DNA from: Diogma glabrata
Lineage: Eukaryota; Arthropoda; Insecta; Diptera; Cylindrotomidae
Reading direction: 5' to 3'
DNA length: 64,000 nt
NCBI GenBank assembly: GCA_963693315.1
Contig: OY856186.1
Span: 78,621,040-78,685,039, forward strand
The notes beneath the pieces were generated by a model. It was not told the origin of the DNA, did not search any database, and saw only the letters and a list, made by a program, of their open reading frames with translations. Shown here in pieces: positions 1 through 10,542 of this stretch. A program made the position numbers and the translations under genes. How positions within the stretch are numbered: position 1 is the first letter of the stretch; every line of letters starts with the position of its first letter.

Positions 1-132
1 CTTTGTCCTTCCGCTGCACCTTTCTTTGCCAAAAAATATAAAAGTATAATCTTCCTCTTCTTCTTGTTAATTAAAATATTTAAATATTTGAATTTGATCT
101 CTTATAATCTAATGTTTTTTATCTCTTTACAG

Positions 133-238
133 CATTTGTCGCACTCTTCACTTTGCCCAAAGTATATGAAAACAACAAGCAATCAATCGACACATATTTG
201 GATTTAGGTAGAAGCAAATTCTCGGAAATTACAGATAA
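133..238 (+). CDS. Rtnl1: Reticulon-like protein, penultimate coding exon (partial gene)
   Basis: This exon is preceded by a pyrimidine-rich tract and AG, and followed by a GTAAGC donor at 239. It reads FVALFTLPKVYENNKQSI followed by DTYLDLGRSKFSEITD. This is the end of a reticulon homology domain, the part that follows the second hydrophobic hairpin in this ER-shaping membrane protein family. It closely resembles my memory of the C-terminus of fly Rtnl1. The reading phase carries two bases (AA) into the next exon. Upstream exons lie outside the window; bases 1-132 look like intron. Reticulons shape tubular endoplasmic reticulum; that role is family knowledge and nothing here tests it. Confidence 0.85.
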
Positions 239-308
239 GTAAGCAATATTAATTTATAACACTTAACTTATTAATTCAACAACTAAATATAAATCTTTCT
301 AATTACAG

Positions 309-363
309 AGTTAAAGCTGCAATTCCAATTGGCAAAAAAGTCGAAAGTGAGAAAGATAAATAA
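309..363 (+). CDS. Rtnl1: Reticulon-like protein, last coding exon with stop
   Basis: The acceptor AG is at 307-308. Joined to the previous exon across a 70-bp intron (239-308), it reads K, VKAAIPIGKKVESEKDK and stop TAA at 361-363. The short basic and acidic tail after the reticulon domain is typical of insect reticulons. An AATAAA motif overlaps the stop at 359-364 and others follow, so the exact polyadenylation site cannot be chosen. Confidence 0.85.
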
Positions 364-2159
364 ATATATATAAATTTTTTTTAAAAGAATATAATTCTTA
401 ACTTTGATATAATGTTACTAAAAGAGAAACATTAATAACAAACACATACATATTTCTATTTGGAACAACTATTTAAGAAAACTATCTCTTATAAAAAAAA
501 ACATCATTTCAAATTACTGATATTTTTTTAATTTAAATTAAAATAATATTTTTATATAATTTTAAAAAATTATCATTTAAAACATTTTGTGTTTTGTTGG
601 TAATTATAATATTTAAATTAACACTCAGTTATAAAAAAAATTATATTATATAGAATAACAATTGCTATAGACTTTAAATTTAAATTTTTTTTTGTTTTTA
701 ATAAATTATTTCATCAATTATTATTATTCGTTTTATTTAAATAAAAACAAACAATTATGACAAAATTTAAAATAAAAAAATGTAAATTTGATAAAAACAA
801 CAAAAATATCAATGAAAAACTATATATTATAAAGAATATATTTAAATAAAATTAGAAATATAAAGCTATTTTGTGTTTTATTACAGTTAAGTAAAAAAGT
901 AAAAAAAATTTTACGAAGCTTTTGAAACTTTAATTAGTCTATTACTAAAAATAAAAGTTTGACAGACGAATGATTTTTTTGAAAGCAATAATTGTATTTT
1001 AACTACTTTTTTTAACCTTAAAATTGAAACGACATTAAATTTTGTGAATAATTCAAAAGAAATTTAGCGAATTTGAATAATTTGCTTAAATTTAACAAAA
1101 TTCTTTTACGGTAGAAAAGCAAATATTTTAGCAACAACATTCAGGCAGAGCAAATAACCGGTTTCGGAAAAGTACGTTTACCAAACTTAAATCATAAAAC
1201 GCCCAAATGAATATATCTCTAACATTCGTACAGTTTTCAAAATTATAACACATTCTTCAGACATCTCTTTCTTATAACAAAACCTCCTAAAGCTATTATA
1301 AAAATTTTTTCTTTTGATTAATGTAATGGCAGTTACGATTTGTTTAAAATTGTTATTAGTTTAAAATTTAATTTATTTAAAAATGTTTAACAAAAAATAT
1401 GTAAAACTTAATTTGAACACCATTGTAACAATGTCTATGTAGTTTATAAGAATTAATTAAATTTATAAAAAAAGTAAATCATAATAATAGATATAAAAAT
1501 AAAATGTTATTCTTATATTTTATGCTTTGTTAAAAATATTTGAAATAAATAAATTATAATGGAAATTTATTTGCCTTTTTATACAGAATTTTAAAATTAT
1601 AAAATATTAAGTTTACTTTTTTTCCCGTATCAAAAGTTTTTAATAAAATGCTTTTTATTATTGTTTTGTTTTAATATTATAATAAATTAAGAACTTAACA
1701 AAAAGAAAAAAGATTATATAAATTTAAGATATTTAAAGATAAAATTTCTATTTTTAAAAAAAAAAAGAAAATTTTCATATAAAATAAAAATAAATTTAAA
1801 TTCATACAAAAAATTCATATACATATATATATTATTAGCACATTTTGTGTAGAGTTTACATATATAAATTAAAATTCAGCCTATTAAAATTATTTTATTT
1901 TAAAAAAATTAATATATTTATCTGTTTCTTTTTTCGTTTACATTAAAAAAAAAACAGAATGTCAAAAAAATGTGAGATAATATAATTAAAAGATATAATA
2001 AAATAAGTTTGTCCTTCCTGCCCTGTCATAAAAATTCAATAAAACTTAAAAATGAATACCGGTTGTTTTTCTTTTAAAGTCAATGATTAAACTACTCCAC
2101 CCGGTAAATATAATTATGAAACTCGTAAATCATTTAAATAGTATTACAGGTTTTGCAGT
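364..2159. other. AT-rich 3' flank of Rtnl1, no gene seen
   Basis: Very AT-rich sequence with many homopolymer runs. It presumably holds the Rtnl1 3' UTR and then intergenic DNA. I see no coding frame of substance, RNA gene or clear transposon. Confidence 0.6.
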
Positions 2160-2400
2160 CCAAATTCAACATTTGTCAAATCAAATTCAACTTAATTGCA
2201 AATCCAATTCAACTTTTTTCAAATCAAATTCAACTTTTTGCAAATCAAATTTAATATTTTGGAAATCAAATTCAACTTTTTGCAAATCATTTTCAATTTT
2301 TCGCTCTTCAATTTGATTTGTAAAAAATTGAATTTGATTTGCAAAAAGTTGAATTTGACTTGCAAAATATTGAATTTGATTTGCAAAATGTTGAATTTGG
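2160..2400. repeat. Fold-back minisatellite: two inverted arrays of a 21-bp unit
   Basis: From 2160 to about 2303 there are roughly seven units of the form CAAATTCAACTTTTTGCAAAT. From about 2306 to 2400 the same 21-bp unit recurs in reverse complement, about four and a half times (TTGAATTTGATTTGCAAAAAG). The outer ends match each other (TCCAAATTCAACATTT and its complement). The short frames predicted on both strands are by-products of the 21-bp, seven-codon periodicity. A 3-bp duplication (CAG) may flank it, but this is weak. Confidence 0.75.
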
Positions 2401-2514
2401 ACAGACAAACGTATAAATAGCAGTGACATCCTGCAATTGTTCAGTTTTTTCTTTATCAAAAGTCAATCTGATAAACTGTAAGGAGGAAACACCTTTTTCT
2501 AAAGGTGGAGGTTA

Positions 2515-2850
2515 TGTTGTAAACGTTTACTCGAATATTGTATTACAAGTTTTATTTAATTTAAATAATTCGTAATTCTAAATGAACAACCAATTGCCGT
2601 CAACTAGAACATCTTGCCAATTACAAAGATTGTTCTAAATATCAAAAATTCGTACCAATAAGAAGCCAAAAACTAATGAAGGAAGGCTGAACTTCGAGAT
2701 TAATAAGCTTTCGTGCATTAACTTGTTCATAGTTGTTGTGACAGCGTAAACGCACTCAATAATGTATTTGATTGATCATGGAATAAACTTGCTCAATGAG
2801 CTTATAATACTTGAAGTAACAAGACGCTTTTTATTTTTCTCTCTGCTAAC
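2515..2850 (+). mobile_element. Ty1/copia-type element, 5' LTR
   Basis: The segment starts TGTTGTAAACG and ends CTGCTAACA, so it has short TGTT/AACA inverted ends. It contains an AATAAA signal at 2782-2787 and sits immediately before a copia-like primer binding site. Its 336-bp length suits a copia LTR. The matching 3' LTR was not found, so the boundaries rest on the terminal motif and the primer site. Confidence 0.6.
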
Positions 2851-2851
2851 A

Positions 2852-2869
2852 GGTTATGAGCCCAGTACC
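2852..2869 (+). other. Candidate copia-type primer binding site
   Basis: The string GGTTATGAGCCCAG one base after the LTR closely resembles the primer site of Drosophila copia, which pairs with an internal part of initiator tRNA-Met rather than the tRNA 3' end. The resemblance is from memory of the copia sequence. Confidence 0.5.
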
Positions 2870-3049
2870 ATAACAAAAGAAAAAATACAAATCGTAAAAT
2901 AATTAATTTTACTGAATTTTAAAGCTCAAGTAGTTATTGTTTTTTTGGTGACAATTAAGTAAGCTGAATATTTTTGACATTAGTTGTCGGTTTTTACATT
3001 TGTTGTAAATTAATTTTCCACACGTTTTTGAATTGTGGTAAATAACAAT

Positions 3050-3402
3050 ATGGCTGCTGGAAAATCTGATTTCAACATTGAAAAGTTGCATGGACCTGAA
3101 AATTATCATACGTGGTGTTTTGCTATGCGAAATTATTTTGATAGGAAGAAATGGCACAATTGTAAAGAAAGGTCTGATGATAAGACAAAACAAATGAAGA
3201 TTTGCTCCGTGAATCGAAATCGACATTGGCCTTGAGTGTGGAACCAGAATTATTTATTCATATAATTCAGCAAGTCAGCTCTTGAAATTTGGGAGAAATT
3301 TAAAAATTTATATGAAGATCGTGGATTGTTGAGAAAGATAACTCTATTACGCGCACTTATTTCAATTCGTCTGGAGAAATATGAAAGCATGCAGAAATAT
3401 AT
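3050..3402 (+). pseudogene. Copia-type gag, N-terminal part (broken)
   Basis: The frame starts MAAGKSDFNIEKLHGPENYH and continues with TWCFAMRNYF, the usual start of copia-family Gag (the gene encodes the capsid and nucleocapsid). It is interrupted by small frameshifts near 3180-3290, then continues in another frame through ALEIWEKFKNLYEDRG and LRALISIRLEKYESMQKY. It is then cut at 3402 by an antisense gypsy solo LTR. Coding resumes after 4085 with DEITSISCKLKSIGFV. The gene is not expressible as it stands. Confidence 0.8.
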
Positions 3403-4085
3403 TGTTACGTTTTTCCAAACTTCCTTCGAATGGGCCAAACTCACAATTCGATAAACGTAATTTCCAATCTCTTCTGAGTTCGATCACTGATTAGTAAGCA
3501 CAAACACCAGGTTTTATTAAGTATTCAACACCTTAATTGTTTCACAACAACAGGAAAACAATACGGCAAACAATATTCCTAACTAGAATATTCTTTCAAC
3601 AGCTTCAGAAACTCCAACGGTTGATTGTAGGAATTTCCAGTTCGTTTAAAATAATACACAAATTATTTCTACTTAATAACACTTATAACTTTATTACACT
3701 TATAACTTTTATACAAAAACTAATTTAAAAATCACTTTTATAATTTTAGCTTTACTATCGCAAGTTTAAAATAAAACTAACTCTTAATCTACAACAGACA
3801 ATCGCTTTTATACAATTCTGCTTAAGTTCTAGAAAATTCGAGGTATCTTTTTAGAAACCTTGAGAAAACAGTAGAATATTCGATTACTTCACGTTATGCT
3901 GACCTGATTCATAAAATCATTAAATTTTATTTATTTTGTCGACCCAAGTTCCAAGAACAGGACAACAACAACAACAACATTATTCATTTCATTCATTTTT
4001 TGTGGTATTTTGTTGATTTTCCTGGAAGTGACCGTAATCGTCTAGATTTTTCTGTAATCATCTAGATTTTTCTATAATCGTAACA
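3403..4085 (-). mobile_element. Solo LTR of the gypsy family, nested in copia gag
   Basis: This 683-bp segment is the reverse complement of the LTRs of the gypsy element at 14742-22940. It starts TGTTACG, ends CGTAACA, and is flanked on both sides by the 4-bp duplication ATAT (3399-3402 and 4086-4089). No internal sequence is present, so it is a solo LTR left by LTR-LTR recombination. Near its right end a short stretch containing TCTAGATTTTTCT is duplicated, which partly explains why it is longer than the 623-bp 3' LTR at 22318. Confidence 0.88.
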
Positions 4086-4089
4086 ATAT

Positions 4090-5565
4090 TGATGAAATTA
4101 CTTCAATTTCATGTAAACTCAAGAGCATAGGATTTGTAATAGATGATGAGTGGTTAGCTGCGATAATGTTGGCAGGCTTAACAAGCCTTCAATTCTGAGT
4201 TTTGAGGCAAGTGATACAATTAAGGCAGATCAAATTAAAATGAAGTTACTTGACACTCAATATGCATCAAAACCGACTAAGAATAATGCGTTTTTCAGTT
4301 TAAAAAAAAAACTAAAAGCAAATTGAATGTCAAAAATAAACAAAATGGTAATATTACTTGTTATGCATGTGGTGAAAAAGGTCACAAAAGTGTAGAGTGT
4401 AAAAACGCTGGCAAGGTTGATGACAAGAATAAAAATTCACAAAGCTCCACAAGTTCCAAAGAATTTCATAAAATTGAGTCAGCGTTTGGTGCATCGTTTA
4501 TGAAAACTAAGTCAACAGATTGGTATTTGGATAGCGGTACGTCAAGCCATATGACGCCAAATGTAAATTTATTACAAAATCAAACGCAACATTTCGTAAA
4601 AGAAATTCTAGCGTGATACAATTTTGAAGCTAGGTGATGAAGATATTGTAGTAAACGAAGTACTCCATGTACCCAATTTATCAGCCAACTTGTTATCTGT
4701 CAGTAAAATTGTAAAAAAAGGTAATGTACGGTGGTATTCGATTCAGATGGTGGTAAAATTTATGATAATATTGGTGATCTTTTTGCTCAGTGTAACACGC
4801 AAGATAGAGTTTATAAATTTTCATCAAATGATAATTTATGTATGATGTCACATGCAAATAAAAATAGTGCTTTGATTTGGCACAGACGTTTTGGTCATGT
4901 GAATTATAAAACACTATGTGACATGCGTGATGGAGGAGTTGATGGTGTGAAGTTTGTGGATCATCCGAATCGATTATCAAATTGTGAAGTGTGTGCAATG
5001 GGCAAACAGGCTCGTCCTCCTTTTAAATCAATTGGCAAACGTTCTGAAAACATACTTGATTTAATTCAACCGGATCTCTGTAGTCCCATTGAAGTGAACT
5101 CTATAGGCGGTGCCAAATACTTCATGACGTTCATTGACGATTCATTGACGTTCACATATTTTTTGACGTCAAAGAGTGAAGCTTTGGGGCGTTTGTTGAT
5201 TTTAAATCGTATACAGAAAATCAGACTGGTCGTAAAATTAAAAAACTCCGTACCGACAATTGAAAAGAATATTTGTCAAATGAGTTCGATCAATTTTTAC
5301 GCAAGCACGGCATTCAGTATCAGTTAACCAATGTTTACACTCCTCAGCAGAACGGTCTCGCTGAGAGAACTAACAGAACGATAGTCGAACAAGCAAGGTG
5401 TTTATTGTTTGATGCTCAGCTTGATAAAACTTTTTGGGCTGAAACAGTTGCAATGTGTGTGTACCTAATTAATCGTACGATTTCTTCAGTTTTAGTGAAC
5501 AAAACGCCTGAGGAAATATGGACGGGCTCAAAAGTAAATGTTAAAAATATGTTGTATTGATCCTG
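4090..5565 (+). pseudogene. Copia-type gag C-terminus, protease and integrase (broken)
   Basis: In order: a CCHC zinc knuckle at about 4356-4400 (CYACGEKGHKSVEC, the nucleocapsid motif); a copia protease motif WYLDSGTSSHMT at about 4519; a GAG-pre-integrase block (LIWHRRFGHVNYKTL with a CEVCAMGKQ knuckle); and integrase core segments. The integrase parts include LTNVYTPQQNGLAERTNRT, giving the DDE-type glutamate region, and an FWAETVAMCVYLINRT stretch typical of Ty1/copia. Frames shift at least three times, at about 4616, 4730 and 5270. Reverse transcriptase, RNase H and the 3' LTR are absent: similarity ends near 5565. Confidence 0.85.
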
Positions 5566-5591
5566 AATCGAAATTATTGGAGATTAGTCGT

Positions 5592-5766
5592 GATGTACTA
5601 CTGGTACTGTATAGTATGCAGTACTACTGTTAGTAGTACTATATACCATGATGTACTACTGGTGTTGGTACTGTATGATGTACTACTGGTACTGTATGGT
5701 ATGTAGTGCTACTGTTAGTAGTACTATATACCATGGTATTATATAGTATATACTATATACCATGGA
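5592..5766. repeat. Tandem and palindromic GTACTACTGGTACTG repeats
   Basis: The string GATGTACTACTGG starts at 5592, 5650 and 5677, so units of about 58, 27 and 59 bp follow one another. Each long unit also folds on itself (GTACTACTG with TAGTAGTAC), and the array ends in overlapping ATACCATGG and TATACTATATA palindromes. It sits exactly where the copia similarity stops. Confidence 0.75.
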
Positions 5767-5912
5767 GATAGGTATGTTTAATCCATGTGTTTTTGTAAAT
5801 TAGCTAAGCAGAAGGTGTATGCATAATAGATTAGAAGAGATTGGATTGCGATGGATATTAGCTGTATCAAAGTTGGATGAAAAGATCAAGAGTGCGTTGG
5901 CGTGCGAAGGGA

Positions 5913-5927
5913 GGGGGGGGGGGGGGG
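5913..5927. repeat. G15 homopolymer in a purine-rich tract
   Basis: Fifteen consecutive G residues lie within GGGAGG...GGAGGGCGG. This is exceptional in such AT-rich DNA. It could form quadruplex structure and is a likely place for sequencing length error. Confidence 0.9.
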
Positions 5928-6180
5928 AGGGCGGTGCGAAGCCCGCGGTTTACCCTTAGTTTAATAATAAAATAACAAAGCGCTTTTAGTTTTGGTTTAA
6001 AAAATGGATAGGCATTACATTAATACAAAATAAAATATTGTGAAATTCCTATAGAAAACCATATAGTCGGGGAGGCGAGCGACAAAAAATTGCAAGCACT
6101 TTCTAAAGGCTGATTTTTTAATATTAGGTCACATAAGTGGAGTAAAGATAAAGGCTACCATCAGTCAGCTGGATTCGTTA

Positions 6181-7033
6181 GCGTTTAGTGCGGGGCGGCT
6201 CCAATTTTGTAAAAAAAACTATTCTAAAACCTGAAAATAAATTTTAGAGCAGTATATTAATGAAAAATAAGTTTTGCGATCGTCAGTAATGCAAATCTTG
6301 CAACCGGACGTGTCAGTCTGGCGTTAAAGTTGTTAAAATCGGTACATCGTGCAAGTACTTTCTAAAATCTGAAATTTAGTATGCAGGTGACAATTTTTAT
6401 TATAATCAGACAAAATATAGTCAGTCAGTATATTTTGTAATATGTGCAGTCCGTCGTCAATAAAAGGTTGCGCCTTGAGGTGCATCGTGCACCGATTTTG
6501 ATAACTTTAACGCGTGGCTGGCACGTCTGGTTACAAGATTTGCATGACTGACGATCGAAAAACGCGAAATTTATTTTTAATTAATATTTTATTTTGCCTT
6601 AATGTTCCATATAAAACGTAGGCTGTCAACAAGTGTCCCCTTCACCTGTAATAATTTCAACAATTCACTCAGTTTTATGGTCGTGTTTTACTTGAAAACT
6701 TAATTCAATCGATTAGTTTTATATGGGTGATCAGCCCATAGTTTTTCGATTTATTACCTATATTAGTTGACTATCGGTTAATTGGAAAACCAGTGTGTTG
6801 ATGGTGGTTAATGTTCGTGCTTAAAAACACGTTGACCTAGATGGGGATTCGAACCCGGTTTCTCCGAGTTCGAAGTCCAGCGTGTTATAACTAGGCCACT
6901 CAACACACTTAACATTAATCACTCAACACACTTTTAATTAATATACTTCTCGCAAATTAATTTTCAGGTGTTAGAAAGTGATTGCAAAGTATATAGTTTT
7001 TTTTTACAAATTTGGCACCCCCGCAGCAAACGC
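6181..7033. mobile_element. Long inverted-repeat (MITE-like) element, interrupted by a SINE
   Basis: The left arm (6181-6370) reappears as reverse complement on the right in two blocks, 6473-6587 and 6945-7033. Outer ends read GCGTTTAGTGCGGGGC on the left, and the complement of GCGTTTGCTGCGGGG on the right. Inner arms share GCGATCGTCAGT with ATGCAAATCTTG. The arms diverge by perhaps 15-20% by eye. Removing the 344-bp SINE and one copy of its duplication leaves about 0.5 kb. No transposase is seen; a target duplication for the outer element was not found. Confidence 0.7.
6588..6931 (-). mobile_element. tRNA-derived SINE with 13-bp target duplication
   Basis: On the minus strand the head (6931 towards 6835) is tRNA-like. 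It has an A-box-like TGGCCTAGTTA and a perfect B box GGTTCGAATCC, with an arginine-type CTTCGAA anticodon-loop sequence. The acceptor stem does not pair, so it is not a working tRNA. The insertion is bounded by a perfect 13-bp direct repeat TTTTAATTAATAT at 6575-6587 and 6932-6944. It ends in an A-rich tail (GGCAAAATAAA on the minus strand). A CACTCAACACACTT string is duplicated at the head. Confidence 0.7.
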
Positions 7034-7383
7034 GGGGGGTGCCGAGTGAGAATCGTCATCATCCGAGTGAAGAATTGTCATCATCCTAAGCGAATACAAG
7101 ATGCTATTTTATACACGACTGTAAAATATTTCGTTTGATTTCCAGTTTTCATGCAAAATTTTGTATCGCCATATTGAAATAAATACATCAAAGATAGCGA
7201 AAAACAAAACAAGTTTGTTGTTTAATTTGTTAGGGGAATATTTAATAAACTATAGAACTGTTAAAGAATTTTAATCAAGTTTACTTGTTGTGGAATGAAT
7301 ACAATTGCAATGGAAGATATACGCATGGAAAGCATATATTCTTTAGTAGTCGTGGATAAAAAACTATTCCAAACCATTAATTC
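7034..7383. other. Short spacer with a 22-bp direct duplication
   Basis: A GAGTGA.AAT.GTCATCATCC motif is repeated twice between about 7044 and 7086. The rest is AT-rich and holds nothing I recognise. Confidence 0.5.
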
Positions 7384-7895
7384 TCATTCAAAAACCACAT
7401 AGGAAACGATAGAAAACGACTCTATCGGTCTATCGTTTTCTATCATTTTTACAAGGGTGCCATTAGCGGCGGAGAGAATTAGGCCGGGATCACGGGATAT
7501 GTTCCTATGGAAGTGTTTTACTGGTATTACCGCTAAATCGGCCCAGTATCCATCAGAAAATGGTAATTGTTTATCCAATCTTTAACAACCAAACGATTGC
7601 TTTTTGTGCCAGCCCTACCGTTTGCCGCGACAACAGCAAGTTGGTTTTGTTTGGGACGTTTTTTAAGTTTTTTGTGAATCGAATTGTGTTCCTTGGTAGT
7701 TACAGGCCTGAATACACTTGCGCGCATTTGCACCAAATATCCTGTGGTACCACCAGGTTGTGATTCAATATTCTGAATTCTGCTGTTGATTTTTGATCTC
7801 TTCTGAAATCCTGCATTCAAACATGGCGATGTGCTATGGGAGCGGTTGTTACTATAACTCATTTTCGAAATAAATAGAATTAGCGATAGAAAGTA
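7384..7895 (-). pseudogene. LTR-retroelement gag/retropepsin remnant
   Basis: On the minus strand, after MSYSNNRSHSTSPCLNAGF, the frame reaches LVVKDWINNYHFLMDTG. It then shifts frame and continues ADLAVIPVKHFHRNI, ending in PGLILSAANGTLVK. This matches the layout of gypsy-type retropepsins: a hydrophobic FL-DTG-AD-AVIP active-site block followed by an AANGT flap-region motif. The remnant abuts the 3' end of the RTE-like LINE copy, and one open frame (7533-7958) runs across the junction. That makes a chimeric frame, not a gene. Confidence 0.6.
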
Positions 7896-7899
7896 GTTT

Positions 7900-10320
7900 C
7901 TCTCTCTCTGGAGGGATTTTACCGTCTGCCCAATCAGCTTCCAATCATCTCGTTCCATGACCAGTTGGCCCCAGTTTCGATATCCTATATCACGTAGGTC
8001 TTGGATGATGTCATCACGCCAGCGTTGTCTAGGTCTTCCTCTTCGACGAACACCAGCTGGTTGTTGTTGGGACGCTGTTTTATCATTCTATCCAATGGAG
8101 CCTTTTCTACATGACCAAACCATCTAATCCGGTTGGATTTAATGAATCCGATCACATCACAGCCTTCAAGAAGCTGTCTGATTTCATGATTCATTCGGAT
8201 TCTATACTGATTTTCAGCAACTTTACATGGACCATAAATTGTTCGTAGAGGAAGGTCCTCTTTAAAGATGATAAATTTCTACAATCGGAAGAGGTCAGTG
8301 TCCAGATTTCACTTCCAAATTCAGAAGGTCGGATTAATGCTTTGTAAAGTGTGAGTTTACACGACCGCGAAAGATGTTTTGATCGCAGAAGTTTTGAGTA
8401 TGCGTAGAAAACTCTGTATGCGGCAGAGACGCGAACTTTGATATCTGCCTGCATGTCATCTGCCTGCATGTCATTTATTACAGACCCGAGGTATTTGAAG
8501 TTTTCCCCGCGATCCACTTCATAGTCGCCAGTATCCAGATTTCCAGGAGGTATGTTCTTAGATGTTGAACACTTTAGTTTTGCTGGTGTTGATGCATAAT
8601 CCAAGTCATTTACCATTTCTTTCAAGCTGAGAGAGATTATCCTTAATATCGCTTGTTCTACGTCCGAGAAGCACAATATCATCTGCGTAGCCAAGAACTT
8701 GACTAGATTTGTTATATATGCAGTTTTGGGTCTCAATTCGGCTTTTTCTTATCGCACACTCCAGCGCCAAATTAAATAGTACGAGTGCGAGTGCATCACC
8801 TTGTCGAACACCTGATGTTATATCGAAAGGATCAGAAACTGACCCCTCGATTACTATTCTACAATTTGATCCCGATGTTGTGAGTTTGCACAAAGAAACA
8901 AGTTTCTCTGGGATACCAAGGCATATGAGTGCGGACCAAAGGTTTTCGCGGATGATACTATCATATGCTTGCCTGTTATCAACGTAGAGCTTGAATGCTG
9001 ATGTTGTCTTCTCAACAATTTTCCAGAATTATCCTTAAGGTAAAAAATTGATCTGTGGTTGAGCGGTTTGGACGAAACCCACACTGATAGTCACCGATGA
9101 TAGATTCGGCGAACGGGATGAGTCGAAGTAAAGTAGGATTTTATATGCAGTGTTCAACAGTGCGATGCCACGATAATTCGCACACTTTAGACGGTCATCT
9201 TTCTTATGTAGCGGAGCAATGAGAGCTGTTTTCCATTCAGCAGGTAGTTCTTCTTGGTCCCAGATTGCAAGAATCAGATCGTATATACGTGAGACAAGAG
9301 CTGCTCCTCCATTTTTAAAAAGTTCTGCGGGAATACCATCGAAACCTGGAGATTTGCCATTTTTCAGTTTTGAAATGGCAGCTTCCACTTTTTTTATTGC
9401 TGGGTAAGGGACAAAAATCTCCTCAGTTGATGGAGCAATTGCTCGAATAGGATGAACTTCATTCGTCCTATTCAGTAGGTCTTGAAAGCGGGATCGCCAC
9501 ATTGCCAGCACATCACGTTCACTTGTTGTAAGTTCATTATTTTCATTTCTGATGGCTGTAGATCTTGGGTGGAAATCTTTTGTCAGATTCCGTGCATTTG
9601 CAAAGCACTCTTTTGAATTTCCGCTGGCCACATGTTGGTTGATGTTTTTGATGCAGCTCTTCATGTGTTCGCGTTTCTTTTTCCGCAGAAGTTTTGCTGA
9701 GGCTTTCCTGGCGCATAGATAATCAGCTTGGGAGCTTCGGGTGTTCCTTGTTAACCATTTTTCTTGCAGTTTTTGTTTATGTTCAACGGATTGGCGGCAC
9801 TCGTCGTCAAACCATTCGTTGTGTGATTTCGGTGGTCGTTTTCCGATTGTAGTTTGTGCTGCGGCTATAATGGTTGATTGAAGCGTTTGCCATTCTTCTT
9901 TTTGCTTGTCTATTAAAGTAGATGATAATTTGCACTTGTACTTAAAGATGACAAGCATATGGTCGGTGTCCATATCAGCACCTCTGTATGATCGAACGTT
10001 AGTTATACTTGTAGAGTGTCTCTTAGAGATGATGACGGGATCGATTTGATTTTCCGTTCTTCCGTCATTTGATTTCCACGTTGCCTTGTGAATTCTCTTG
10101 TGAGGGAAGAAAGTGCTGAAAATTACTAGATAATACATCATAGCCAGCTCGGCTGCGTGACAACCGTTATTGTTGCTGGTATGATACAAGCTGTTAGGGC
10201 CGGTATGTGTTTTAAGTTCTGCAATCCTACCAATTTGAGAATTAAAGTCACCTACCACGATTTTTGATGACTTCTTCGAGTTCTAGGAAGAGAAGGTCTT
10301 TAATATCATCTGCTTTATAA
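7900..10320 (-). pseudogene. RTE-like LINE, copy 1 (5'-truncated, frameshifted)
   Basis: The minus strand carries, from high to low coordinates: the C-terminal half of an apurinic-type endonuclease (VVGDFNSQIGR, then ENQIDPVIISKRHSTS); the linker; RT blocks (LKNGKSPGFDGIPAELFKNG, HKKDDRLKCANYRGIALLN, TSGVRQGDALALVLFNLALE); the catalytic GYADDIVLLGRR; and the C-terminal MERDDWKLIGQTVKSLQ block. It is closely related to copy 2 at 23045-26540 but is shifted repeatedly (near 9050, 8860, 8620 and 8190). It lacks the segment between the endonuclease and WQTLQ that copy 2 has. Similarity to copy 2 ends abruptly near 10316, so this copy is 5'-truncated. Unlike copy 2 it keeps the YADD catalytic box. 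Confidence 0.85.
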
Positions 10321-10542
10321 CAGAAAGTAAAGCAGAAAGTAGTTCCTCCATTTCTTTGTCTACTACTGCTATAAGGGCGATATTTATTGATTTTGCTGGT
10401 CGGCTCAACCACAGCTTTTTAATGATTGGTAGTGTTATCGAGTCTTTTAGGCATTCGAAATGCCTCTGAGGGCTTCTGATCGCTCAAAACCTCACTTTAT
10501 AGCAGTTTCTTGTGGCGTTGTTGCTCTGGTAGTGATTACCAA

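Noticed and set aside
2083..2459. Overlapping frames of 74-90 residues rich in Gln, Phe and Lys on both strands
   Set aside because: They arise from the 21-bp inverted repeat, whose unit length is a multiple of three.
6835..6931. A functional tRNA-Arg gene on the minus strand
   Set aside because: Box B is perfect but the acceptor stem does not pair and the anticodon stem is weak; the 13-bp duplication around the larger unit fits a SINE better.
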